Shown one piece after another: positions 36,429 to 45,816 of a stretch of 64,000 nt of DNA (position 1 is the stretch's first letter; every line of letters starts with the position of its first letter). Location of the stretch: positions 1 to 64,000 of the forward strand of contig CAZJAH010000011.1 in NCBI GenBank assembly GCA_964544155.1, given 5' to 3'. The translations under genes were made by a program, and so were the position numbers. This DNA is from CAZJAH01 sp964544155 (GTDB lineage Bacteria; Bacteroidota; Ignavibacteria; Kapaibacteriales; UBA2268). Below the pieces are notes generated by a model. The model saw nothing but the letters and a program-made list of their open reading frames with translations. It did no database searches and was not told the origin of the DNA.

Positions 36429-36467
36429 TTTTTCTCCGCTTTATTCAATTGAATTATGGTTAACTGG

Positions 36468-36475
36468 CAAATATA
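36468..36475 (-). promoter_or_regulatory. Candidate -7 box for ftsY
   Basis: TATATTTG on the minus strand matches TAnnTTTG exactly. It lies within TTTATTATATTTG, a 13-nt string also found upstream of tRNA-Leu (50191-50203). No TTTG is seen at the normal upstream distance. Confidence 0.4.
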
Positions 36476-36504
36476 ATAAATTTATACGCAAGGATTTATA
36501 CGAA

Positions 36505-37020
36505 TCATTCTGAACTTTCCATATGCCTGATAAATCTGTAGAGATACATAGAAAAAGATAGAAGCATAAACGCGAAGGCAATCCATATTACGTAATTTTC
36601 GATAAAAGCTATACTGAGTATATAGCCAAGCACGGTTATACCGGTTAGTATCGCGGCAATTTTTCCAGGCCAGTTTGAGGGCAGGACATATCCTGTCTTC
36701 TTTTTGGCATATATGCCGCCAAGGACTATCAGAGTATCTCTTACCAGGAAGGCGGCAGCAAACCACAAAGGAAACCTGCCCTGGATGAGGAGGATTATAA
36801 TAATTATTCCTATTAAAAGCTTATCAGCGAGCGGGTCAAGTATTTTTCCCAGCTCTGTTATTAATTTGTACTTTCGGGCAATAATACCGTCTGCTATATC
36901 GAGTACTGACGCAAATACAGCAAATACCGCCGCCAGGATATCCATCCTGTTCCATAAAGTATATGCAATAGGAACCGCCAGGATCATCCTTATTATGCTT
37001 AATATATTTGGTAAAGTCAT
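36505..37020 (-). CDS. pgsA: CDP-diacylglycerol--glycerol-3-phosphate 3-phosphatidyltransferase
   Basis: Integral membrane enzyme of 171 residues for phosphatidylglycerol-phosphate synthesis. The CDP-alcohol phosphatidyltransferase signature D-x2-DG-x2-AR-x8-G-x3-D-x3-D is perfect (D41, D44-G45, A48-R49, G58, D62, D66), and four or five hydrophobic helices are visible. The PgsA-like start MTLPNILSIIRMILA supports glycerol-phosphate rather than serine or inositol as acceptor. Its start overlaps the symporter stop by 4 nt. Confidence 0.9.
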   Translation of the reverse strand: MTLPNILSIIRMILAVPIAYTLWNRMDILAAVFAVFASVLDIADGIIARKYKLITELGKILDPLADKLLIGIIIIILLIQGRFPLWFAAAFLVRDTLIVLGGIYAKKKTGYVLPSNWPGKIAAILTGITVLGYILSIAFIENYVIWIAFAFMLLSFSMYLYRFIRHMESSE

Positions 37021-38441
37021 CCTTTGGGCCTTTTATATCTAATAAATATAAGCGATAATAGTATAGAAACGAATATCCCGGGTAACATTGGCTCGTAGAG
37101 AGCAAAAAAATTAAAAAATTCTATACCTAGTGATTCGTTAATTTTGCTAATAATCAGCCAAATAGCCGATGCAGACGATGATGCCACCATAATCAATACG
37201 GCATGCCCCGGCAATAGTTTCAGCCGCCCAGAAAATGATACTGACAGCGGTATAAGTAAGCCCGGCACAGCTATCGATGATGTATAATAGATCAGGTCGA
37301 CGGCAGAAGGCAACGCTATTGCCATTATGACTCCCGCTGTTCCGCTTATAATCAGGCCGGCCTGTGTCAGTGTTTTGGTCGATTTACCGGCAAAGATCTT
37401 TATTTTTTTTCCTAATGGCTTCAGAATATCATTCCCGATGGTAGCCGCGCTGATAAAAGCGTAACTATCGAGTGTGGACATTATGGTCGCCAGCAGTGCA
37501 ACTGTAAATATTCCCTTCCATACAGGCGGTAACAGAGCTTCGCCCAAAATGGGATATGCCATTAATGGATTATCAATTTCAAAAAATGCTTTTGCATATA
37601 GGCCCGCGAATAAAGTAAAGAAATCGAAAACCGCCCAGAAAAGTATTGATATTAAAATACCATTTTTGGCGGTTTTGGGGCTTTCTGCCGCGGCGCAACG
37701 CTGATGAAAGCTCGGATCGACGAAAGTTTGGAACGAAATTATATACCAGGCGATTATGTATTGCCATGAAAGGCCTCCAAACGGTTTAGTATGACTTTCT
37801 GGAAGTTTACCGGCCATAACTCCGAAACTGCCGAAATCCTTAACGGCAAAGAACAGAAGCGCGCCAAATCCGGCGTACATGAGCACAAACTGAGCCATAT
37901 TCGTAAGCACGTCGGCACGGAATCCGCCTTTATACAGATAAATGAGCGAAATGACTGCCCCAATCAATATAGCCAGCCATAATGGCCAGCCGCTGAATAA
38001 GTTGACCACGACCCCTAGCATAAGTATATAGGCAGCCGGTATAGTTATTACCAGAACGATCAATGATGATATCCACCCTGCTCTGCTGCCATAAGCATTC
38101 TTTACCTGCTCGGGTATAGTGTGCGCAGGTGCTTCGCGGATTTTACCGGCTAAAAGCACCGCGAATAGGGCTGCCGCTATATAATAAGGAAATCCGAAAC
38201 ATACCCAGCCGACAATTCCGCTTGTATATACAAACTCGCCAACTCCGAGTATACTGCCATACCATGTTGCTACAAGAGTCCCGATAAAAAATGGCAGGGT
38301 TACTTTTCTGCCAGCCAGTATAAAATCCGCCGCGCTGCTTGTGTCTCCGCTTTCTTTTTTTTTAGAGACGACGAATCCTATATACAGAATTGCGGCAACA
38401 TACAGCAAAATTACAGCTATATCAGCCGGATGAAAGCTCAT
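37017..38441 (-). CDS. Sodium:solute symporter (SSS family)
   Basis: A 474-residue protein with about 13 membrane helices and the SSS layout: an N-terminal helix, LAGRKVTLPFFIGTLVATWY, the helix pair around GWISSLIVLVITIPAAYIL, ADVLTNMAQFVLMYAGF, and a central IISFQTFVDPSFHQRCAAAE. This last segment resembles the PutP signature region. Substrate (amino acid, sugar, vitamin, organic acid) is not readable. It overlaps the epimerase upstream and pgsA downstream by 4 nt each, so these three unrelated functions share one transcript. Confidence 0.88.
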   Translation of the reverse strand: MSFHPADIAVILLYVAAILYIGFVVSKKKESGDTSSAADFILAGRKVTLPFFIGTLVATWYGSILGVGEFVYTSGIVGWVCFGFPYYIAAALFAVLLAGKIREAPAHTIPEQVKNAYGSRAGWISSLIVLVITIPAAYILMLGVVVNLFSGWPLWLAILIGAVISLIYLYKGGFRADVLTNMAQFVLMYAGFGALLFFAVKDFGSFGVMAGKLPESHTKPFGGLSWQYIIAWYIISFQTFVDPSFHQRCAAAESPKTAKNGILISILFWAVFDFFTLFAGLYAKAFFEIDNPLMAYPILGEALLPPVWKGIFTVALLATIMSTLDSYAFISAATIGNDILKPLGKKIKIFAGKSTKTLTQAGLIISGTAGVIMAIALPSAVDLIYYTSSIAVPGLLIPLSVSFSGRLKLLPGHAVLIMVASSSASAIWLIISKINESLGIEFFNFFALYEPMLPGIFVSILLSLIFIRYKRPKG

Positions 38442-39370
38442 GTGGCGGAAATATCCCTGTTCCTGAAGTATTCTACCGTTTTTTTAAGCCCTTCATAGAA
38501 ACTGACTTTGGGCTGCCACGAGGCTTCATTGCTGAACTTATCAAATGCAAGGAGGCTTCTAAGCTGCTCGCCTTTTTTAGCCGGGCCGTGTATTTCTTCG
38601 CAATCAGAAGCGGTTATTTCTTTCAGAAGTTTGAATACATCATTTGTTGAACTTTCTTTACCTGTACCAATATTAAAAATGCCGCTGATGTTTTTATTGA
38701 GTGCGAGCAAATTTGCTTCAATAACATCATCAATATATACATAGTCCCTTGTGATTGATCCGTCGCCATTAATGACAGGCCGGCCGCCTCGAATCATCTT
38801 CTCGGTAAAAATTGCAACAACGCCGGCCTCACCATGAGGATTCTGCCGGGGGCCATAAACATTTCCGTACCTGAAAACGCAGCTTTCCAGGCCAAAAGCT
38901 TTCCGATAATATGCAAGGTATTTTTCGTTGGCAAGTTTTGAAATGCCGTAAGGCGAATCAGGCTCAGTAGGGTCATTTTCACTTGCGGGAAAATTAACCT
39001 GTTCGCCGTATACAGTGCCGCCTGATGAAGCGAAAATAATCTTTTTAACAGAAAATTTCCTGCAGGCTTCAAAAATATTCAGGCCGCCAAGTATATTCGT
39101 TTTAGCGTCAAATTTTGGATTTTCAACCGATACACGTACATTCATCTGTGCGGCGTGGTGGCTTACAATATCGAATTTTTCCCTTGAAAAAATATCAAAG
39201 AGCTTATCATTATTAATATCCATCTTGATAAATACCGCGTCCTCATGGATATTTTCTTCGAAACCGCCGGAAAGGTTATCGATTATCACTACTTCGTGGC
39301 CCGCCCTTATATAGGCGTCAGCTATATGAGAACCTATAAATCCCGCGCCGCCTGTGACTAATATTTTCAT
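38438..39370 (-). CDS. NAD-dependent nucleotide-sugar epimerase, GalE-like
   Basis: Extended SDR of 310 residues from the ATG at 39370; an in-frame TTG three codons upstream is less likely because MKILVTGGAGFIGSH is the canonical start. FASSGGTVYGE supplies the active-site Ser/Thr, and SPYGISKLANEKYL the Tyr/Lys pair. RYGNVYGPRQNPHGEAGVV fits UDP-glucose 4-epimerase relatives of the compact bacterial type. It is probably a UDP-Glc/UDP-Gal or UDP-GlcNAc 4-epimerase supplying the surface-polysaccharide locus, but specificity cannot be assigned. It is the first gene of the epimerase-symporter-pgsA operon. Confidence 0.87.
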   Translation of the reverse strand: MKILVTGGAGFIGSHIADAYIRAGHEVVIIDNLSGGFEENIHEDAVFIKMDINNDKLFDIFSREKFDIVSHHAAQMNVRVSVENPKFDAKTNILGGLNIFEACRKFSVKKIIFASSGGTVYGEQVNFPASENDPTEPDSPYGISKLANEKYLAYYRKAFGLESCVFRYGNVYGPRQNPHGEAGVVAIFTEKMIRGGRPVINGDGSITRDYVYIDDVIEANLLALNKNISGIFNIGTGKESSTNDVFKLLKEITASDCEEIHGPAKKGEQLRSLLAFDKFSNEASWQPKVSFYEGLKKTVEYFRNRDISAT

Positions 39371-39574
39371 AATTCTCAAATGAAAAGTTAATTAATACAC
39401 TTCAAAAATAAAAAAAAGCAAGCAAAAAACTTCCGAATTATAAAGAAAGTTTTAATCGAATATTATTATAAATTAAAAAAACAGGTTTAAACGTCTTATA
39501 TTAATGAAAATTTTTTTTATTTTAATAATTCTTAAATAAATATTTAGAATTAATAATAAACCGTTAAGGCAAAA

Positions 39575-40351
39575 ATGCATTATTCAATGCCCATATCGCA
39601 AAGATTAAAAAAACTTATTAGATCATTACACCAAAAACAGTATCGCGACCAAAACGGGCTCTTTGTAGCTGAAGGTGAAAGGCTTTGCTCTGAACTTGTA
39701 CAAAGCGATTATATTCCCGAAATCATAGTAATCAAGGATTCACCCTCTTCAGATATACTCGAATCAGTAGAAAAATTCGCTGATAAAGGCATCCCGGTTT
39801 ATACTGCACCAAAGCATCAGTTTGACCAGATATGCGATACCAAGAACCCTCAGGGTATACTCGCTGTAGTTAACGACAAAGAATTTGATATCATGCCGGA
39901 TGAATCATTTCTTGCCCTCGATGGCATAGCCGATCCGGGCAATGTCGGTACAATTATCAGAACAGCTGAGTGGTTCGGAATCAAGCAGGTTTTCCTCGGC
40001 AGGGATTGCGCCGACCGCTACAGCCCGAAAACTGTACGCTCTACCATGGGTTCGATTTTCAGGACTCATGTGATAGAATATCCCGACCTGAGGGAATTAA
40101 TCAGCTCTGAATTTGATAAATTCGAAATATACGGAGCCGCACTCGATGCCGGCAAAAGCCTGAAACAAATTAAGCACGGAAAAAAATTCGGCATCGTTTT
40201 TGGCAGTGAAGCTCATGGCATCAGCGAAGAATTAACGGCAACTGTTAAAACAAAATTCAGGATTGAAGGAAACGGAAGCGCGGAATCACTTAATGTAGCT
40301 ACATCTGTTGGTATAAGCCTGTATCACTTTATGATTGGCCCGAAAAGTTAG
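39575..40351 (+). CDS. SpoU/TrmH-family RNA 2'-O-methyltransferase
   Basis: A 258-residue SPOUT methyltransferase. The N-terminal substrate-binding domain has RDQNGLFVAEGERLC. The three C-terminal knot motifs are GNVGTIIRTAEWFGI, IVFGSEAHGIS and SLNVATSVGISLYH, which bind SAM. Closest types are the 23S rRNA Gm2251 enzyme (RlmB) and TsnR-like rRNA methyltransferases; the N-terminal domain fits either. A start at 39587 (MPISQ) is possible. The upstream 195 nt are AT-rich without visible structure. Confidence 0.88.
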   Translation: MHYSMPISQRLKKLIRSLHQKQYRDQNGLFVAEGERLCSELVQSDYIPEIIVIKDSPSSDILESVEKFADKGIPVYTAPKHQFDQICDTKNPQGILAVVNDKEFDIMPDESFLALDGIADPGNVGTIIRTAEWFGIKQVFLGRDCADRYSPKTVRSTMGSIFRTHVIEYPDLRELISSEFDKFEIYGAALDAGKSLKQIKHGKKFGIVFGSEAHGISEELTATVKTKFRIEGNGSAESLNVATSVGISLYHFMIGPKS

Positions 40352-40433
40352 ATTCGTGTTAAGTAAAGGCACGGAAAAGAGTTAAACACTACACATAATC
40401 GCGTTGCGTTTATATAATTACGCGTGATTTTTT

Positions 40434-40468
40434 TTTGTTTAAATTTATTGAAAATTTAGTTAATTTTG
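40434..40468 (+). promoter_or_regulatory. Candidate promoter of plsY-gpsA
   Basis: TTTG at 40434-40437 and TAATTTTG at 40461-40468 are separated by 23 nt, slightly longer than the 19-21 nt ideal. The -7 box matches TAnnTTTG exactly and lies 38 nt before the plsY ATG. Confidence 0.4.
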
Positions 40469-40506
40469 AGTTTGTTTTGTTCAATATTCAATAATCAGAA
40501 AGGCGC

Positions 40507-41199
40507 ATGGGAACTGTATTAATGCTTTTATTAATAGCCGGCTTGAGCTATGTTGCAGGCTCTTTACCAACGGCTGTAATAGTAAGTAAAAAATTTTTCG
40601 GATTTGATATTAGAGAGAAAGGCAGCGGTAATATGGGCAGCACCAATGCCTTCCGTGTACTCGGATGGAAATGGGGTATTATAGTACAGGTTGTGGATAT
40701 ATTAAAAGGTGTTTTCGCTGTTGTAGTTATCGCGTCATTATTAGGCAAAGAATTGAGTTTTCCCAATGCCACAATTTTTGAAGACCTTACACTTATCAGA
40801 ATATTAGCAGGTGTCAGCGCAGTAGCCGGCCATATATGGTCATTATTTGTCGGTTTCAAAGGTGGTAAAGGTATTAATACTGCAGCCGGCATACTGATCG
40901 GCCTGGCTCCGGTTGATGTTACCATCGCGCTGGGCATTTTCGTACTGGCTGTAATCTTTTCAGGGTATATATCACTTGGTTCACTGGCCGGTGCCTTTGC
41001 TATACCTTCGTCAATGTTCGTGAGATACAATGTTTTGCATGTGAATGTGCCCGGATATGACATGATGATTTATTTTGCCCTTGGTTTGTTTCTACTGGTT
41101 ATTTTTACACATAGAAAGAATATTAAAAGACTGCTTAAAGGAAAAGAAAATAAATTCTCAAAACTTCATTTAATCAAATTGAAAACTAAATCAGATTGA
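40507..41199 (+). CDS. plsY: Acyl-phosphate:glycerol-3-phosphate acyltransferase
   Basis: Membrane enzyme that acylates glycerol 3-phosphate using acyl-phosphate, the first step of phospholipid synthesis with PlsX. The 230 residues include the three PlsY motifs: GSLPTAVIVSK, GSGNMGSTNAFRVLG and GFKGGKGINTAAG, with several hydrophobic helices. A basic C-terminal tail of about 30 residues extends beyond the usual end. It is followed 12 nt later by gpsA, which makes its substrate, so the pair is a natural lipid-precursor operon. Confidence 0.95.
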   Translation: MGTVLMLLLIAGLSYVAGSLPTAVIVSKKFFGFDIREKGSGNMGSTNAFRVLGWKWGIIVQVVDILKGVFAVVVIASLLGKELSFPNATIFEDLTLIRILAGVSAVAGHIWSLFVGFKGGKGINTAAGILIGLAPVDVTIALGIFVLAVIFSGYISLGSLAGAFAIPSSMFVRYNVLHVNVPGYDMMIYFALGLFLLVIFTHRKNIKRLLKGKENKFSKLHLIKLKTKSD

Positions 41200-41211
41200 G
41201 TGATTTAAAAA

Positions 41212-42225
41212 TTGAGCGAAATTAAAATAAATAAAATATCCGTTCTGGGAGCCGGCGGCTGGGGAACTGCTTTAGCAACCATACTCGCTGAATCTTTTGA
41301 TAAGGTAATTCTCTGGTCGCATGATGATGACACTAGCGCTGAAATAAACACCCGTCATACGAACAGCACCTACATTGAAGGTATAAAAATTCCTGAAAAT
41401 GTGGTTGCCACAAATGATTTTATGCCGATCGGCGATTCAGATATGATAATTTGCGCTGTTCCTTCGCAGTACATAAGGCATGTTATTAATAGAAGTAAGA
41501 TTGATTTCTCGCAGAAGTATGTAGTTAACGGAGCTAAGGGTATAGAGCGGAACAGCCTTTTGAGAATTTCAGGAATATTTGAAGAAGCTGCTGGCGTGAG
41601 GCCGGAAAAATTCGCCGTTATCACCGGGCCAAGCCACGCTGAAGAAGTAGCAAGGCATCTGCCTACTACAGTAGTCACCGCATCTGAAAACCACTCCCTG
41701 GCTGAAAAAATTCAGGACCTGTTTACACAACCCTATTTCAGGGTCTATACCTCCGAGGATTTAACCGGCTGCGAAACCGGAGGATCTCTCAAAAACGTTA
41801 TCGCAATAGCGGCCGGTATTATTGACGGCCTGGGCCTTGGCGATAATACAAAAGCCGCACTTCTGACAAGAGGGCTCGCAGAAATGTCGAGGCTCGGAAT
41901 TGCCCTGGGTGCCAATCCGCTTACTTTCTCCGGGCTATCAGGCCTGGGCGACCTATTCGTTACCTGCAACAGTAAGCACAGCCGTAATCGCAGGGTAGGT
42001 GAAAAAATTGGCAAAGGCAAGACTCTTGAAGAAATATCAAAAGAAACTAAAACCGTCGCCGAGGGAGTATTCACAGCGGAATCAGCATATTATCTGGGGC
42101 TAAAGCATAATGTAGAAATGCCAATAGCCGAACAGGTTTTCAAAATTCTTTTTGAAGGCCGCGAACCTACTGAAGCCATAAAAGGCCTGATGGCTCGCAG
42201 CACTAAGCGAGAATGGTGGTGGTAA
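41212..42225 (+). CDS. gpsA: NAD(P)-dependent glycerol-3-phosphate dehydrogenase
   Basis: Reduces dihydroxyacetone phosphate to sn-glycerol 3-phosphate. The start is TTG at 41212, giving MSEIKINKISVLGAGGWGTA with the Rossmann glycine motif. The substrate domain has NGAKGIE, GPSHAEEVA, GGSLKNVIAIAAGIIDGLGL with the catalytic Lys, and GLSGLGDLFVTC. The 337 residues match the family. It is coupled to plsY and completes the supply for phosphatidate synthesis. pgsA elsewhere in the window uses the same product. Confidence 0.95.
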   Translation: MSEIKINKISVLGAGGWGTALATILAESFDKVILWSHDDDTSAEINTRHTNSTYIEGIKIPENVVATNDFMPIGDSDMIICAVPSQYIRHVINRSKIDFSQKYVVNGAKGIERNSLLRISGIFEEAAGVRPEKFAVITGPSHAEEVARHLPTTVVTASENHSLAEKIQDLFTQPYFRVYTSEDLTGCETGGSLKNVIAIAAGIIDGLGLGDNTKAALLTRGLAEMSRLGIALGANPLTFSGLSGLGDLFVTCNSKHSRNRRVGEKIGKGKTLEEISKETKTVAEGVFTAESAYYLGLKHNVEMPIAEQVFKILFEGREPTEAIKGLMARSTKREWWW

Positions 42226-42322
42226 TCAATTAAGTTGTAATTCTTACTTGTATTTATATTCTAAATCACTTAACTTCCCTGTCAGATATTCATTAATTCT
42301 AAAAAATTAAGTTCAGATGTAA

Positions 42323-44350
42323 ATGACTATTATAAAAGTATTTTACACGGCAATTGCATGGTTCTTGTTGTCCTTTTCCCTGTTCGCGCAAGATAAGGAA
42401 GTTTTATGGGCGGATTCCGTGATTTCGTTTTCATACCAGGTCGACAGTAAAATTTTCTCTGCATATCAAGTGCTTGGGCCACCCAGCGTCATGCCCGATT
42501 TTGGTGAAAGCAACAGCGCCTGGCTCATGAATTCAAGACACGACAGATACGATCAGCATTTTGTCAAAGTACGCTTCCCCAAAAAAATTCACGTGAAACA
42601 GGTGGCGATTCTTGAAAATATTAATCCCGGTGCTATATCTGCCGTTTTTTTATATGATTCCACGGGTAAACAACATAGGATTTATCAGAATAATTCACCG
42701 CAGATGATCGGTGAAAAAGGTAGGATGTTCAATATTTTTATTGATGAAACTCCATACCTGACCAATGAACTCAGGGTAGATATAAACACAATTAACTATT
42801 TCGATATATACCAGATCGACGCAATTGGAATATCATCATCCGGGGATTCAATAAAAGCAAAGATCGATGTAATCGAAAACATAGATGAAGACTACGAAAA
42901 GGTTAATCTGGGCGCAAATATTAATTCACCTTACGGAGAACTGGCTCCGCAGATATCACTTGACGGCAATGAACTCTTTTTTACCAGAAATGATCATCCT
43001 GACAACATTTCGCCTAAAGACGATCAGGATATCTGGATTGCAGTGAAAGACAGTGCCGGTAACTTTAAAAAAGCTGAAAACCCCGGCCCGCCATTAAACA
43101 ATGAACATCATAATTTTGCTCTTTCGATAACTCCGGACGGAAACGGCCTTATAGTCGGTAATATTTATCATCGTGACGGCTTACCCGAGCCCGGAGTATC
43201 AATAAGTTACAGAGAAGGGAACAGCTGGACCTTCCCGCGGCCGCTGGAAATTAATAATTACTACAACAGATCAAAAAAAATGAGCCTGACCCTGACCAGC
43301 AGCGGAAAGGTATTGTTGCTTGGTATAAACCGCCTTGATACCCGCGGTTCACATGATATTTACGTGAGCTTTTTGAGAAAAGACGGCAGCTGGTCATCCC
43401 CTTTGAATCTGGGTGATGATATAAATACGGCCTCATCAGAGGATACACCTTTCCTGGCAGCAGACGGGAAAACCCTCTACTTTTCATCCTCAGGCAGGCC
43501 CGGTTACGGCCTTACGGATATATTTGTGTCTCGAAGGATGGATGAAAGCTGGCAGAAATGGAGCAAACCTTTAAACCTGGGTCCCAGAATAAACTCTCCC
43601 CAATGGGATGGCTATTACACTGTGAGCGCGGAAGGTGAAACCGCATACATTGTTTCTAGCCAGAATTCAAAAGGCGCTGAAGATATCTTCAGGATCAAGC
43701 TGCCACAGGCTGTTAAACCGGAAGCCGTTGTGCTGATCAAAGGTAAGGTGCTCGACGCCAAGACAAATGAGCCGCTAAGGGCTGAGATCAGCTATGAAGA
43801 ACTGCCTGAAGGAAAAAACGTCGGCGTGGCAAGGTCAAATCCGGTGACCGGCGAGTACACCATAAGCCTGCCCTCAGGTAAAAAATATGGTTTCATGGCC
43901 GTGGCTGATAATTATTTATCTGTGAACGAGAACATCAATCTTACGGAAAACGTGGAATATCGTGAGATCAAAAGGAATTTATACCTTGTCCCAATAGAAG
44001 AAGGCCAGAAAGTCCGTCTAAACAATATATTTTTCGATACTGGTGAATTTGAATTGAGAGAAGATTCCTATCCGGAACTGAAACGGATTGCTGAATTTCT
44101 GAAAAACAATCCTGATATTACCATTAAAATAGAAGGCCATACAGACAAGGTAGGAAATGACAGTTATAACATGGTACTATCTAAAAACAGGGCGGACGCG
44201 GTTGAAGAATACCTCATTTCGCAAGGTATAGATGAAGGCAGGATAGAAACTGAAGGATACGGTGAAACAAATCCCATAGCAACGAATGACACCGCGGAAG
44301 GCAGGCAGCTTAACCGCAGAGTAGAATTCCTTATTACAGGAAATAAATAA
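42323..44350 (+). CDS. PorE-like OmpA-family protein with PD40 propeller
   Basis: A 675-residue exported protein (signal peptide ending FSLFAQ). Residues ~25-175 are a beta-sandwich-like domain containing AYQVLGPPSVMPDFGES, often seen before OmpA modules in Bacteroidota. Residues ~190-470 carry PD40/WD40-like propeller repeats, such as PQISLDGNELFFTRND and TPFLAADGKTLYFSSSG. A carboxypeptidase-regulatory-like fold (~475-555) and an OmpA peptidoglycan-binding domain (~570-675, IKIEGHTDKVGNDSYN ... RQLNRRVEF) follow. The propeller-CRD-OmpA order matches the T9SS component PorE, but the N-terminal TPR of PorE is replaced. A T9SS or cell-wall tethering role is inferred. Confidence 0.82.
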   Translation: MTIIKVFYTAIAWFLLSFSLFAQDKEVLWADSVISFSYQVDSKIFSAYQVLGPPSVMPDFGESNSAWLMNSRHDRYDQHFVKVRFPKKIHVKQVAILENINPGAISAVFLYDSTGKQHRIYQNNSPQMIGEKGRMFNIFIDETPYLTNELRVDINTINYFDIYQIDAIGISSSGDSIKAKIDVIENIDEDYEKVNLGANINSPYGELAPQISLDGNELFFTRNDHPDNISPKDDQDIWIAVKDSAGNFKKAENPGPPLNNEHHNFALSITPDGNGLIVGNIYHRDGLPEPGVSISYREGNSWTFPRPLEINNYYNRSKKMSLTLTSSGKVLLLGINRLDTRGSHDIYVSFLRKDGSWSSPLNLGDDINTASSEDTPFLAADGKTLYFSSSGRPGYGLTDIFVSRRMDESWQKWSKPLNLGPRINSPQWDGYYTVSAEGETAYIVSSQNSKGAEDIFRIKLPQAVKPEAVVLIKGKVLDAKTNEPLRAEISYEELPEGKNVGVARSNPVTGEYTISLPSGKKYGFMAVADNYLSVNENINLTENVEYREIKRNLYLVPIEEGQKVRLNNIFFDTGEFELREDSYPELKRIAEFLKNNPDITIKIEGHTDKVGNDSYNMVLSKNRADAVEEYLISQGIDEGRIETEGYGETNPIATNDTAEGRQLNRRVEFLITGNK

Positions 44351-44391
44351 TAATTAAGATAATTATAATGAAATATAATTATTTTATTAAG

Positions 44392-44418
44392 CCGGCGTTC
44401 ATTAAGCCGGTTTTTTTT
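44392..44418 (+). terminator. Terminator after the PorE-like gene
   Basis: A 5-bp GC stem CCGGC/GCCGG with a 9-nt loop is followed by eight T. Confidence 0.8.
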
Positions 44419-44435
44419 ATAAAAAAGGAATTATA

Positions 44436-45458
44436 ATGAAAGCATTACTTTTAGATAAAAACGGAGGCCCGGAATCCTTCAGATATACTGAGGATCATCC
44501 CATGCCTGTAAGAAAACCCGGCGAAGTGCTTATCAGGATCGAAGCCGCTTCATTTAACAGAGTGGATTCTGTTATCCGCAATGGCTACCCGGGGCTTAAT
44601 CTGAATTTCCCGCATATTATCGGCGGTGATGCCGCAGGCAGCATTGTTCAACCGGGCGAATCGAACTTTAAGAAAGGAGACAGGGTAGCAGTTTATCCGG
44701 CCATACTTCCCGAGAAGCGTGATCCCAAATACGAGGGGCAGGAGCACATAAATGAAAACTGGCGCTATATCGGAATGCATACACAGGGCACTTATGCTGA
44801 ATATATATCAGTTCCCGCTGAAAACGCGGCGCTAATACCGCAAAATCTTAGTTTTGAGGCCGCTGCAGCATTGCCCGTAGCGGGCCTGACTGCCTACCAC
44901 GCAATTGAAACCGTCGCCGGGCTTAAACCGGGCGATGTGTTCTTTATGTGGGGCGGATCGGGCGGTATGGGAACGATAGCAATACAACTTGCTAAAGCTA
45001 AAGGTTGTAAAGTAGCAGCTACTGCAGGCAGGAACGAGAAATTCCTGAAACTTCATGAACTTGGTGCTGATTATGTGTTCAATCATTATCATGATGATGT
45101 TCCCGGCGAGTTTAAAAAAATATTCCCGGGAGGAGCTGATGTAATCATCGATTATGTGGGTCCGAAAACCATTAATACAAGCCTCGGAATGCTGCGCAAG
45201 AACGGCCGCCTGCTTCTGTGCGGAATGCTTACCGGGCTAATGGCAGAGATCAATATCCAGCAATTTTATTTCAGGCACATGAACCTTCACGGACTTTATC
45301 TCGGTTCGCCTCAGGAATTTCGGGACCTGCTTAAGCTAATGGCAACAGGAAAGATCAAACCTGTTATAGACAGCATCATTCCGCTTAAGGATGCCGCCAA
45401 AACACATGAGATGGTTAATAGCGGATCAGTCCTGGGTAAATTGGTGATTAGCGTCTAA
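44436..45458 (+). CDS. NADPH:quinone oxidoreductase-like zinc-independent MDR enzyme
   Basis: A 340-residue medium-chain dehydrogenase/reductase. The N-terminal catalytic fold has GEVLIRIEAASFNRVD and HIIGGDAAGSIV. The cofactor fold has PVAGLTAYHAIETVAGLKPG and WGGSGGMGTIAIQLAKAKG, then DYVGPKT and a C-terminal PLKDAAKTHEM. The cysteines that bind structural and catalytic zinc in alcohol dehydrogenases are missing, so this is a quinone oxidoreductase or enoyl-type reductase. AAGGAATT before the ATG is a weak ribosome site. The gene is monocistronic. Confidence 0.87.
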   Translation: MKALLLDKNGGPESFRYTEDHPMPVRKPGEVLIRIEAASFNRVDSVIRNGYPGLNLNFPHIIGGDAAGSIVQPGESNFKKGDRVAVYPAILPEKRDPKYEGQEHINENWRYIGMHTQGTYAEYISVPAENAALIPQNLSFEAAAALPVAGLTAYHAIETVAGLKPGDVFFMWGGSGGMGTIAIQLAKAKGCKVAATAGRNEKFLKLHELGADYVFNHYHDDVPGEFKKIFPGGADVIIDYVGPKTINTSLGMLRKNGRLLLCGMLTGLMAEINIQQFYFRHMNLHGLYLGSPQEFRDLLKLMATGKIKPVIDSIIPLKDAAKTHEMVNSGSVLGKLVISV

Positions 45459-45494
45459 TTGCTTCTCTGATGGCAAAAAAAGAGGCCGCATCTG

Positions 45495-45584
45495 CAAAAG
45501 TATGAATTATTCAAAAGTATGAATTATTCAAAAGTCTGAATTATGATTTGCATTAGTGATAGATGATTTACATTAGTGATAGAT
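45495..45584 (+). repeat. Two adjacent tandem-repeat blocks
   Basis: Three units of 17 nt (caaaagtatgaattatt) lie at 45495-45544; the third has one substitution and lacks the last base. Two units of 20 nt (gatttrcattagtgatagat) follow at 45545-45584, differing at one base. The whole block lies in the 358-nt non-coding space between the oxidoreductase and rpmA. The rest of that space (45585-45746) has only short GC dyads and no gene that I can support. Confidence 0.85.
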
Positions 45585-45746
45585 TTCATGATTGGGAAAT
45601 ATCAGAAATGACTTACTGAACCGCCATTCTGCAGGCGCCGAAGAATATTAAAAAAAAGGCTTTTTAAAATTACCGCTTTGGCTGCCCCTTATCGCGTCCG
45701 GTATTGGCGCCGGAAGAGCCTTCAAGGCCGGCACAAACAAACAACA

Positions 45747-45770
45747 AAGGGGCTCAACATTGAGCCCCTT
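45747..45770 (-). terminator. Hairpin terminator of rplU-rpmA
   Basis: An 11-bp perfect inverted repeat (aaggggctcaa / ttgagcccctt) lies 46 nt past the rpmA stop on the minus strand. The T-run after it is interrupted (ttgttgtt), so efficiency is uncertain. Confidence 0.65.
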
Positions 45771-45816
45771 AATGCAAGTGGAGTTTAACTTTGTATTAAA
45801 TTAAAAATACACTCAA

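Noticed and set aside
45495..45584. CRISPR array
   Set aside because: The repeats are tandem with no spacers, only two or three units each, and no cas genes are present.
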